Shown: positions 1 to 5,168 of the stretch, in pieces
Layout of the letters: the number at the start of each line of letters is the position of its first letter
Numbering within the stretch: the stretch's first letter is position 1
Assembly (NCBI GenBank): GCA_022567365.1
Contig: JADFHG010000157.1
Coordinates: forward strand, 1-7,816
DNA from: Planctomycetota bacterium
GTDB lineage: Bacteria > Planctomycetota > Phycisphaerae > UBA1845
Length of the DNA stretch: 7,816 nucleotides
Direction: 5' to 3'
Position numbers and translations under genes: made by a program
The notes under the pieces: generated by a model
Databases searched by the model: none
What the model was told of the DNA's origin: nothing
The model's input: only the letters and a program-made list of their open reading frames with translations

Positions 1-322
1 GTTCTCCGCCACGAACGAGCCCGTGGATAATCTCCCGGACGACCTATTCCTCGATAGCAACAGCGTGACCGCCAGCATCGGACTCGCCGGCTCCGGTCTT
101 ATCGGACCCGGGCAGGAGGATGAGATCGAGTTCCCTTGTACCGAGGATCTCGTCCTGGGCACGCTGGGCGGGACGTTTCTTGACGACGAGAGTGGCGAGA
201 CCCAAGGGACGGGCGACCAGCGATGGTCCGAAGAGGGTCCGCAATTCAGTTGCGGCGCCACCATCGTGTTCGAGTATTCAACAATAGGCGATGCGTTCGT
301 GACGCAGCTCAAACTCGAGTAG
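1..322 (+). CDS. C-terminal fragment of an unrecognised protein, cut by the left edge
   Basis: The frame is open from base 2 to a TAG at 320-322. A GTG at 23 could serve as a start, but it has no convincing Shine-Dalgarno sequence and the frame stays open to the edge. I therefore read this as the last ~106 codons of a longer gene. The visible part is acidic and rich in Gly, Ser, Thr and Asp, with alternating hydrophobic stretches that suggest a beta-rich fold. It has two cysteines (in FPCTED and FSCGAT), about 40 residues apart, which could form a disulfide if the protein is exported. No family is recognised and no function is proposed. The gene ends 52 bases before the hydrolase-like gene on the same strand, so the two could be co-transcribed. 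The protein could instead be a short 99-residue product starting at 23; I think this less likely. Confidence 0.55.
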   Translation, partial: FSATNEPVDNLPDDLFLDSNSVTASIGLAGSGLIGPGQEDEIEFPCTEDLVLGTLGGTFLDDESGETQGTGDQRWSEEGPQFSCGATIVFEYSTIGDAFVTQLKLE

Positions 323-374
323 CGCGCCGCACGAAATCGATCAGGCGAGGATTCAGGACGCGAGGGACAACCGC

Positions 375-1805
375 GTGATACGACGCCAGCATTCGGCTGC
401 GCTGAGACACTTGATCGGTGCGGCCGGCACGGTGATGCGGCTACTGATCGTGATTTGTGCATCCGGGGTGTTGCTCGAGCCGATTGCCGTCGCAGGGCCG
501 CCCGGTGAACTTTCGTCGGCCATCGAGGCGTACTTCGGCGCAGCGGATTCCGAATCGCGTGCCCGCCGTCTCCTGGAGATTACCGATCTAGCGGGCGGTG
601 AACTGGATGTCGTAGTTGCAGCGCTGCGCGAAATACACGTCTGGCCGGAGTTGGGCGACGCGGTGGGAACCATCGGTATCGATCCGTTGCGAGGGTCCAC
701 GCCGGCGTGGACCTACCATCTTCCAGACGATTATGATTGCCGGTTGCCTCACCCGCTGATTGTTTGCCTTCCGAGCCACGATGGGATCGACGGGCGCTTG
801 ACGATATCCATGGCGCTCGCCGATCTCGATCACCTCGCCGACGGATTCGTGTTGGTCGCGCCGCACCAGGCGCTTACCGATCGTCGAGGATTGTCGGCGT
901 CCGCCGAGGACTCGTTGCACGGATTCTCGAGCGCCGTTCGGCGGCGCATTCACATCGACTCGGAGCGGGTCTTTCTCTATGGCATCGATCGCGGTGCTGA
1001 CGAGGCTTGGCATCTAGCGCTCACGCATTCATCGACGTTCGCCGGAATGATCGTCCACGGCGGTCGGCCCATCGTGGAATATCCCAGGCAAGTTCTGCCG
1101 TTCCTGCTCGAGAACCTGCGCGGTCTGAGCATCTTTAGCACTTGGGCGGCCGCGGACCCCAACTCAGCGGAGCCGCGGAGCCGCCTGACGGCCGCCAACA
1201 ACCGCGCGGTGATCGACTGGGCGCGCCAAGTCGGTTTGTCGATTGACGGAATTGAACTGCGCCCCGGCGGCAACCGGCGGACCGGCGGCGCCATTGACGA
1301 GGATGGCGCCGTGGCGGATGGTCGCCGCGCGGTCCTCGCCGCCCGCCGCGACCGTTTGGAAAGCGTGGTCGCGCGCTGGTTTCGCCGTCCCCACGAGGGT
1401 GACGTCGGGTGGCTCCGACAGCTTCGATTCGGGGGCGAGGTTTGGGACGCGGATCAGACCTCGATCGCGGTGGCCCCCGGTGCGGATCGCGACACCGTGA
1501 TCGCCGACCGCGTGAAGGAGCGGATGGCCTATCTCGGGGGACGCGTCGAAGGCAACGTCATCAGGATCGAAACCCGAAAATGTGGACGTATCGAGATTCG
1601 TCTCCGGGTTGGCATTATCGATTTTTCCAAGCCGCTCGAAGTCTATTGCAACGGGCGGCGGCGATATCGGCGAATCGTCGTCCCCTCAATCGCGACGTTG
1701 CTCGAGACGGCGCAAGAGAGCTGGGAATTCCGGCACCCGGTCGTCGCCCGCCTGTCCATTTCAATCAAGTCGGATGCCGCCGGCAAGGTAGGATCGGGCG
1801 GCTGA
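375..1805 (+). CDS. Exported alpha/beta-hydrolase-fold protein, probably catalytically inactive
   Basis: A 476-residue protein. The GTG start has GAGGGA 8 bases upstream. An ATG at 435 (residue 21) would also give a clean signal peptide (MRLLIVICASGVLLEPIAVA, cleavage near residue 40), so the start is uncertain; either way the product is probably exported. Residues ~105-340 look like the esterase / PHB-depolymerase-like hydrolases common in planctomycetes: a strand HPLIVCLPS (126-134), FVLVAP (158-163), and VFLYGIDRGADEAWHLAL (199-216), followed by FAGMIVHGG. The last of these matches the nucleophile-elbow region, but the Gly-X-Ser-X-Gly serine is Asp205. Where the catalytic His is expected (residues ~290-320) there is none. 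Residues ~345-465 form a second domain that resembles, from memory, the C-terminal domain of these planctomycete hydrolases (IIDFSKPLEVYCNGRRR). The likely reading is a pseudo-hydrolase with a binding or structural role. An Asp-nucleophile enzyme is the alternative, because epoxide hydrolases and haloalkane dehalogenases have Asp there, but the missing His argues against it. Substrate unknown. Confidence 0.82.
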   Translation: MIRRQHSAALRHLIGAAGTVMRLLIVICASGVLLEPIAVAGPPGELSSAIEAYFGAADSESRARRLLEITDLAGGELDVVVAALREIHVWPELGDAVGTIGIDPLRGSTPAWTYHLPDDYDCRLPHPLIVCLPSHDGIDGRLTISMALADLDHLADGFVLVAPHQALTDRRGLSASAEDSLHGFSSAVRRRIHIDSERVFLYGIDRGADEAWHLALTHSSTFAGMIVHGGRPIVEYPRQVLPFLLENLRGLSIFSTWAAADPNSAEPRSRLTAANNRAVIDWARQVGLSIDGIELRPGGNRRTGGAIDEDGAVADGRRAVLAARRDRLESVVARWFRRPHEGDVGWLRQLRFGGEVWDADQTSIAVAPGADRDTVIADRVKERMAYLGGRVEGNVIRIETRKCGRIEIRLRVGIIDFSKPLEVYCNGRRRYRRIVVPSIATLLETAQESWEFRHPVVARLSISIKSDAAGKVGSGG

Positions 1806-1820
1806 CCGCGCCGTCGCCTG

Positions 1821-1849
1821 GTTGCGGACGGCGCGCCAAACCGTATAGT
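1821..1849 (+). promoter_or_regulatory. Candidate sigma70-like promoter for the FHA-GAF-PP2C gene
   Basis: A TATAGT hexamer at 1844-1849 matches five of six bases of the -10 consensus. TTGCGG at 1822-1827 is a weak -35, 16 bases upstream. Transcription would start about 7 bases after the -10, at ~1856, only two or three bases before the ATG at 1859. No Shine-Dalgarno-like sequence lies between the -10 and the ATG. The arrangement suggests a leaderless or near-leaderless transcript. This is inferred from sequence only. Confidence 0.4.
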
Positions 1850-1858
1850 CGCGGCGCC

Positions 1859-3472
1859 ATGGCACAACTCCGATACCTCAGCGACGACGGGCGTCTAATG
1901 ACGATGGCGATCGAAGCGGATCCGTTTCTCATCGGACGGGCCGGTTCGTGTCAGCTCACCTTTCAGAACGATACGATTTCGCGCGAGCACGTGCGTATCG
2001 AGAAGGAGGAGGACGGTCGCTTTCGCATTCGCGACCTCGGCAGCCGCAACAAGACCCACGTCAACGGCCAACTCATCACCGAGACGCTGCTGAGCAGCGG
2101 CGATATGATCCGTGCCGGGGCCTGCGTCATGGAGTTTCTCGATGACACGATGACCCGAGACAAGCTGTCGCTCGAGTTCCTCACCCCCGATCGCAACGAG
2201 CCGCCCGACGTCGAATGGATCAAGATCAAGGCTCCCCTAAGCTTGACCGTTGTGCAACTCGAGGCGATCGCCCGCGTCGGGTGCGACCTGGGCGTGACCT
2301 CGCGACCGGAAGACATCGCGAACGTGGCGCTCGGTCGGATCCTGGTGGACTTTCAGGCCGACCGGGGATTCATCGCACTGCGCGGCGATCGCAAGAGGGA
2401 TCTGCGTCCGGTCGCCCACCGATCACTACAGCGGCAGGAAGGTGATTCCCTGAGCCCGGTCAGCCAGAGCTTCGTCTTCGCCGCGCTGCTGCAATCGGTC
2501 GCCGGTCGATATCCGACGTCCGCGGGCGGAATCGACCCCAAAGCCGGTTACGCGGCATGCGGGCTCGTCGCCCCGCTGACCTATCGGGGCGACGTCGTCG
2601 GAGTCATCTACATCGACCGTCCGTCGGCGAAGAAGCCCTTTCCGGCCGGTGCGACCCAACAGATCCTGGGCTGCGGCGTCCACCTGGGCGCTCTCATGGC
2701 CGAAGCGGCGCGCAAGCTCGTCGACGCGGCGACACGGGAAAGCAGCGCTTGGCTGTCCACACTGCGGCGCGCCCAGACCGCCATGAGCGCAGAAGTAACG
2801 GGGAGTGACACTTTCACCGTCGCGACCAAGCACTATCCCGGCAAGTGGCGCTGCGGGGACTTCTGCGACGTCGTGCATATCGACGAACATCGTCTTTGTG
2901 CCGTTCTCGTTGATGGGGGAGGGCACGGGGTCGCGGGGCTCGCGCAAGCCGCCGCGATTCGCGCCGGTATCCGCGGAGCGCTCGCCGTCTCCGAAGACGC
3001 GCTCATGGACCCCGAGGTCATGCTCGGCGCGCTCAACCGTCTTATCGCGGCGTCGCGAGGGCGGCAGGTCGTGCCCTGCAACTACGTCGCGATCGATCTA
3101 TCGACCGGACGACTCATCTACGCGAACGCCGGCGGCATGCCCCCACTGCTCATGGTCGCACCGGGCCGGCTGGTGACACTCGACCAATCCACACTCGTGC
3201 TCGGTGTCGATCCCGACTATAGCTACACGGTCACGCGCGCGGAACTGCCCGAAAAGTTCCGCCTGGTCATGCATTCCGACGGTCTCAGCGAGGCGACAAA
3301 CGGATCCGGCGAGGCCCTTGGCGATCAGCGTCTCCACGAGGTACTGCTCAAGCAAGAGACCTTCGCGACGCCGAACGACGTGATCTTGCAGATCGACGCG
3401 GCGTGGCAAAACCACCTCGCCGGCGCCGAGCCGGACGACGACGCCACCGTGCTGGTGATCGGACGGGAGTAG
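1859..3472 (+). CDS. FHA-GAF-PP2C (SpoIIE/RsbU-type) protein phosphatase
   Basis: A 537-residue cytoplasmic signalling protein with no signal peptide or membrane segment. Residues 1-100 are an FHA domain, which reads phosphothreonine, with GR at 26-27, SREHVRI at 41-47 and LGSRNKTHVNG at 60-70. Residues ~130-290 look like a GAF sensor domain (Gly-rich CGLVAPL and VVGVIYIDRP strands at 234-255). A short helical linker follows, then a PPM/SpoIIE phosphatase domain at ~305-537. Metal-ligand positions are present: D334 in CGDFCDV, D352 in VDGGGHG, D474 in HSDGLSEA and the acidic DDDATVLV at 526-533. It should therefore be an active Mn/Mg-dependent Ser/Thr phosphatase. Relatives act on anti-sigma-factor antagonists or dephosphorylate kinase targets; the partner here is unknown. 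The frame is open from 1409, but the FHA domain begins at once after the ATG at 1859, and the upstream part only overlaps the hydrolase-like gene. The ligand of the GAF domain cannot be told from sequence. Confidence 0.93.
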   Translation: MAQLRYLSDDGRLMTMAIEADPFLIGRAGSCQLTFQNDTISREHVRIEKEEDGRFRIRDLGSRNKTHVNGQLITETLLSSGDMIRAGACVMEFLDDTMTRDKLSLEFLTPDRNEPPDVEWIKIKAPLSLTVVQLEAIARVGCDLGVTSRPEDIANVALGRILVDFQADRGFIALRGDRKRDLRPVAHRSLQRQEGDSLSPVSQSFVFAALLQSVAGRYPTSAGGIDPKAGYAACGLVAPLTYRGDVVGVIYIDRPSAKKPFPAGATQQILGCGVHLGALMAEAARKLVDAATRESSAWLSTLRRAQTAMSAEVTGSDTFTVATKHYPGKWRCGDFCDVVHIDEHRLCAVLVDGGGHGVAGLAQAAAIRAGIRGALAVSEDALMDPEVMLGALNRLIAASRGRQVVPCNYVAIDLSTGRLIYANAGGMPPLLMVAPGRLVTLDQSTLVLGVDPDYSYTVTRAELPEKFRLVMHSDGLSEATNGSGEALGDQRLHEVLLKQETFATPNDVILQIDAAWQNHLAGAEPDDDATVLVIGRE

Positions 3473-3494
3473 GATCGCGGTAGCCTCGGTAGCC

Positions 3495-3507
3495 CCGCCA
3501 GCGGCGG
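3495..3507 (+). terminator. Weak hairpin after the phosphatase gene
   Basis: CCGCC, a 3-base loop and GGCGG form a perfect 5-bp stem 22 bases after the phosphatase stop. There is no T-run, so it is not a classical intrinsic terminator. It lies in the 79-base gap between two convergent genes, where termination from both sides is expected. Confidence 0.2.
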
Positions 3508-3525
3508 TGCGCCGTGCGGCAGGTG

Positions 3526-3548
3526 CCGTCGCTTCGAGGTCGCAACGG
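3526..3548 (-). terminator. Possible ruvA 3' hairpin
   Basis: On the - strand RNA, CCGUUGC and GCGACGG pair as a 7-bp stem with one U-G wobble and a 9-base loop, beginning three bases after the ruvA stop codon. No U-run follows. It may mark the end of the ruvC-ruvA transcript or protect its 3' end. It is weak evidence on its own. Confidence 0.25.
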
Positions 3549-3551
3549 GCG

Positions 3552-4184
3552 TCATCCCTCCACGCCGGTCTTGACGCGGTATGCCGCTCGAACCCAATCC
3601 GCGGGCGCGTCGATGTCCGGATGGACCTGGGCCGCCCGTTGGAGCCAACGCTCGGCGTCCGACCGGGGATCACCCCATCCAACGAGAACCTCCAGGGCGT
3701 CGCGCTGCGAAGCGGTAAGGCGATCGGCACGCGCCGGCGCGTCGGCCTCCGGCGGAAGCGCGAGGTCGGTCAGCTTGCCCTTGAGCGTGGCGATGATGAG
3801 CTCGGCCGCCCGCTTGCCCACGCCGGGCAAGCGAACCAGGGCGCGTCCATCCGCCGATTCGATCCACGATGCGATTCGGCGGACCGGTTCGGCGAGGGCC
3901 TTGAGGGCCTTTCTCGCCCCGATGCCCTTCACCCCGACGAACCGCGTGAAAAAGAGCTTGTCTTCGGCGTGGAGGAACCCCACGAGGCGCGGCACGAGGT
4001 TGCCCGAACCCGGGTTGCCTTCGATAAACTCGATGGTATGAAGGGTGATCTCGCGACCACGGTACGTCGCGAGTTCGCCGAGGGCGAACCTCGGCACGAG
4101 CACTTCGCGCCCCACGCCGCCGGTCTCGACCACGATCGATTCTTCCGCAACGTCGGTGAGCTTTCCCGTCAGCCGGACGATCAC
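3552..4184 (-). CDS. ruvA: Holliday junction branch-migration protein RuvA
   Basis: A 210-residue protein, slightly longer than the usual 190-205. RuvA tetramers grip the four-way junction and load the RuvB motor. Domain I is the N-terminal beta-barrel (MIVRLTGKLTDV, then GVGREVLVP). Domain II carries two helix-hairpin-helix motifs, VGVKGIGARKAL (83-94) and VRLPGVGKRAAELI (117-130), which bind the DNA backbone. A flexible Ala/Pro/Asp-rich linker leads to domain III (~158-205), the RuvB-binding part, still recognisable in DALEVLVGWGDPRSDAERWL. The GTG start follows GGAGGT by 6 bases and overlaps the ruvC stop as GTGA, so translation is probably coupled. The frame is open further upstream, but that part lies inside ruvC. 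One oddity: where E. coli RuvA has its short acidic-pin loop, this protein has a segment about six residues longer (54-66). Confidence 0.97.
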   Translation of the reverse strand: MIVRLTGKLTDVAEESIVVETGGVGREVLVPRFALGELATYRGREITLHTIEFIEGNPGSGNLVPRLVGFLHAEDKLFFTRFVGVKGIGARKALKALAEPVRRIASWIESADGRALVRLPGVGKRAAELIIATLKGKLTDLALPPEADAPARADRLTASQRDALEVLVGWGDPRSDAERWLQRAAQVHPDIDAPADWVRAAYRVKTGVEG

Positions 4185-4687
4185 GTCTGAACCTCCGACA
4201 CGCGGCACTTGTGTACGTCCGCCACGCAACAGAGCGCGATGGCGAGGGCGTCCGCCATATCCTCGGAAGCGGGCGGGTGTTCGAGTTGCAACGCCGCTTT
4301 GATGGACCGCTGCACCTGAGACTTCGTCGCTCGACCGTTGCCGCATAGAAAACGCTTTACCTGAGTCGCACCGTAGTCGCGAACGTCGATGCCCTTCCTC
4401 GCGGCCGCGCAGATAATGACGCCGCGGGCGTGTGCCATCAGGACGGCCGTCCGCGGGTGGGCATAATGGGTGTAGAGCTGCTCGACGGCGACAATGTCGG
4501 GAGCGTGCTCCTCGAGGATGTCCGAAACGTCGCGGTCGAGATCAACGAGTCTACGGCTCATCGAAAGGTTCACGTCGAACCGGCAAGCGCCGGCGTCAAG
4601 GATCCGGGGGGGCTCCCGATCGGTCCGGAGCACGGCATAACCCGTTACGGCCAAGCCTGGATCAATCCCACATACGATGATGTCCAT
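4181..4687 (-). CDS. ruvC: Crossover junction endodeoxyribonuclease RuvC
   Basis: A 168-residue protein of normal family length. RuvC is the dimeric, metal-dependent resolvase that nicks Holliday junctions symmetrically. It has an RNase H-like fold, and the four acidic catalytic residues are visible: D9 in CGIDPGLAVTGYAV, E69 in IVAVEQLY, and D143 and D146 in SEDMADALAIA. The conserved basic/Ser patch GRATKSQVQ (118-126, with K122) is also present, so the enzyme should be active. The ATG at 4687 puts the first strand at residue 3, as in the family. GGAGG lies 12 bases upstream, a rather long spacing. An in-frame ATG at 4753 would add 22 residues with no counterpart in RuvC and was not used. 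The gene overlaps ruvA by four bases and is transcribed first. Nothing that looks like ruvB or the often adjacent yebC is in the window. Confidence 0.97.
   Translation of the reverse strand: MDIIVCGIDPGLAVTGYAVLRTDREPPRILDAGACRFDVNLSMSRRLVDLDRDVSDILEEHAPDIVAVEQLYTHYAHPRTAVLMAHARGVIICAAARKGIDVRDYGATQVKRFLCGNGRATKSQVQRSIKAALQLEHPPASEDMADALAIALCCVADVHKCRVSEVQT
4191..4196 (-). promoter_or_regulatory. Shine-Dalgarno sequence of ruvA, inside the end of ruvC
   Basis: GGAGGT on the - strand, 6 bases before the GTG at 4184. It fixes the ruvA start, which is otherwise ambiguous because the frame is open well into ruvC. It lies within the last codons of ruvC, as expected for translationally coupled genes. 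Confidence 0.75.
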
Positions 4688-4758
4688 CCGCGTACGATGC
4701 CTCCGTGCGTCTACGACGGTGGCGAGCGTATCGCGCGCGGGCGTAAGAGGCAATCAAA

Positions 4759-4772
4759 CACCCGTTCGGGTG
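4759..4772 (-). terminator. Short hairpin followed by T-rich bases, upstream of ruvC
   Basis: CACCC and GGGTG pair around a 4-base loop closed by G-C. On the - strand the stem is followed by TTTGATT. It lies ~72 bases upstream of the ruvC start. It may stop transcripts arriving from the IPTL-CTERM gene, or act in the ruvC leader if transcription starts above it. The stem is short, so the call is tentative. Confidence 0.3.
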
Positions 4773-4918
4773 CGTCCGGTTCGACGAGCGTGGTCGGGGT
4801 TTCGTGTGGGCAAGTTGTGTTGCGGGCGATCGGAGCGGACGGGCGAGGTGGGCGGGTGCTCCACCCTCGAGCGTCGCTAAAGCGTTCCGCACCCGCGGCT
4901 TGACCAATGCAGGCACCA

Positions 4919-4942
4919 CCCCTCACTTACAGTGGGGGTTCG
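4919..4942 (+). repeat. 24-bp imperfect repeat, copy 1
   Basis: This unit matches 4964-4987 at 20 of 24 positions without gaps, starting CCCCTC and ending GGGGTTCG. With one flanking base it folds into a hairpin: 4918-4927 pairs with 4931-4939 over nine base pairs with one bulged T and a three-base loop. It looks like a REP-type unit of the kind scattered in intergenic DNA. Confidence 0.5.
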
Positions 4943-4947
4943 CATAA

Positions 4948-5025
4948 GAGTGCGTCCTAAAAGCCCCTCCCTCACGGTCGGGGTTCGGAAAGAACCGGGG
5001 TGCCCGCCGGTTTTAGGACGCACTC
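4948..5025. mobile_element. MITE-like element with 15-bp terminal inverted repeats
   Basis: GAGTGCGTCCTAAAA at 4948-4962 is perfectly repeated in inverted orientation at 5011-5025. TAA stands directly outside both ends (4945-4947 and 5026-5028), as a 3-bp target-site duplication would. The whole unit is 78 bp and has no coding capacity, so it fits a miniature inverted-repeat transposable element moved in trans. TNA-type 3-bp duplications with GAG-starting ends are known in the IS5 family (IS427/IS1031 groups). That assignment is from memory and is an inference. The interior holds a second inverted repeat: GGTTC at 4982-4986 and GAACC at 4992-4996. Confidence 0.6.
4964..4987 (+). repeat. 24-bp imperfect repeat, copy 2
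   Basis: The second copy of the unit at 4919-4942, with 20 of 24 identical positions, lies inside the MITE-like element and starts 45 bases after copy 1. Its CCCC and GGGG ends can pair. The sequence resembles a motif I associate with planctomycete intergenic DNA, but I cannot confirm that here. Confidence 0.45.
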
Positions 5026-5122
5026 TAAGAGGCCATCGGCACCAATCACGAAACTGGATCATTTCCCGATTTCGCGTGCCGGATCCATCAGTATTCCCAA
5101 CGCATCAAACAGCGAGAGATCG

Positions 5123-5141
5123 CGCGGGCTTCAAGCCCGCG
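5123..5141. repeat. 9-bp-arm palindrome behind the IPTL-CTERM gene
   Basis: CGCGGGCTT and AAGCCCGCG flank a single central base, giving a very stable stem-loop (GCGGGC, loop TTCAA, GCCCGC). It starts 27 bases beyond the stop codon of the IPTL-CTERM gene. It may act as a terminator or a transcript-stabilising end, but no T-run follows on either strand. It could equally be a dispersed REP-type palindrome. Confidence 0.5.
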
Positions 5142-5168
5142 GCTCAGGGCACAGAAGCGGGAAATGCC

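Larger units (their letters stand above)
4688..5168. other. Intergenic region between the IPTL-CTERM gene and ruvC, rich in repeats
   Basis: This 481-base stretch has no convincing gene; the small open frames in it (for example 4877-5062 on the - strand and 4932-5378 on the + strand) run through inverted repeats or across neighbouring genes. It contains a hairpin at 4759-4772, two related 24-bp repeats at 4919-4942 and 4964-4987, a MITE-like element at 4948-5025 and a palindrome at 5123-5141. The ruvC promoter should lie in its lower part, but I could not pick one with confidence. Confidence 0.7.

Noticed and set aside
588..1013. 141-residue open frame on the - strand inside the hydrolase-like gene
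   Set aside because: No Shine-Dalgarno sequence or domain; the + strand frame has a signal peptide and recognisable fold segments.
1409..1858. Upstream extension of the phosphatase frame, giving a 687-residue protein
   Set aside because: The added 150 residues overlap the hydrolase-like gene in another frame, are Arg/Pro-rich without a domain, and the FHA domain begins directly after the ATG at 1859.
3507..4190. 227-residue open frame on the + strand
   Set aside because: It is opposite to ruvA, which has clear family motifs; the translation is Arg/Gly-rich and matches nothing I recognise.
4185..4346. Upstream extension of ruvA to 264 residues
   Set aside because: It lies entirely within ruvC in another frame; the GTG at 4184 has a perfectly spaced GGAGGT and starts at the conserved RuvA N-terminus.
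4688..4753. ATG at 4753 as the ruvC start
   Set aside because: It would put 22 extra residues before the first RuvC strand, which normally begins within a few residues of the N-terminus.
4728..4757. TTGATT and a following GATAC as a ruvC promoter
   Set aside because: The -10 match is poor and the spacing is only acceptable if stretched to 18; not better than chance in this region.
4430..4903. 157-residue open frame on the + strand
   Set aside because: Mostly opposite to ruvC; high GC keeps the complementary frame open, and there is no start signal.
4945..5028. Structured riboswitch or small RNA formed by the long inverted repeat
   Set aside because: The TAA duplications at the exact ends of the arms fit transposition better, and the interior does not resemble a riboswitch class I know.
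4877..5062. 61-residue open frame on the - strand with a repeated RTPTV-x-EG motif
   Set aside because: The repeated peptide comes from the two 24-bp DNA repeats and the frame crosses the MITE-like element; it is explained as non-coding repeat DNA.
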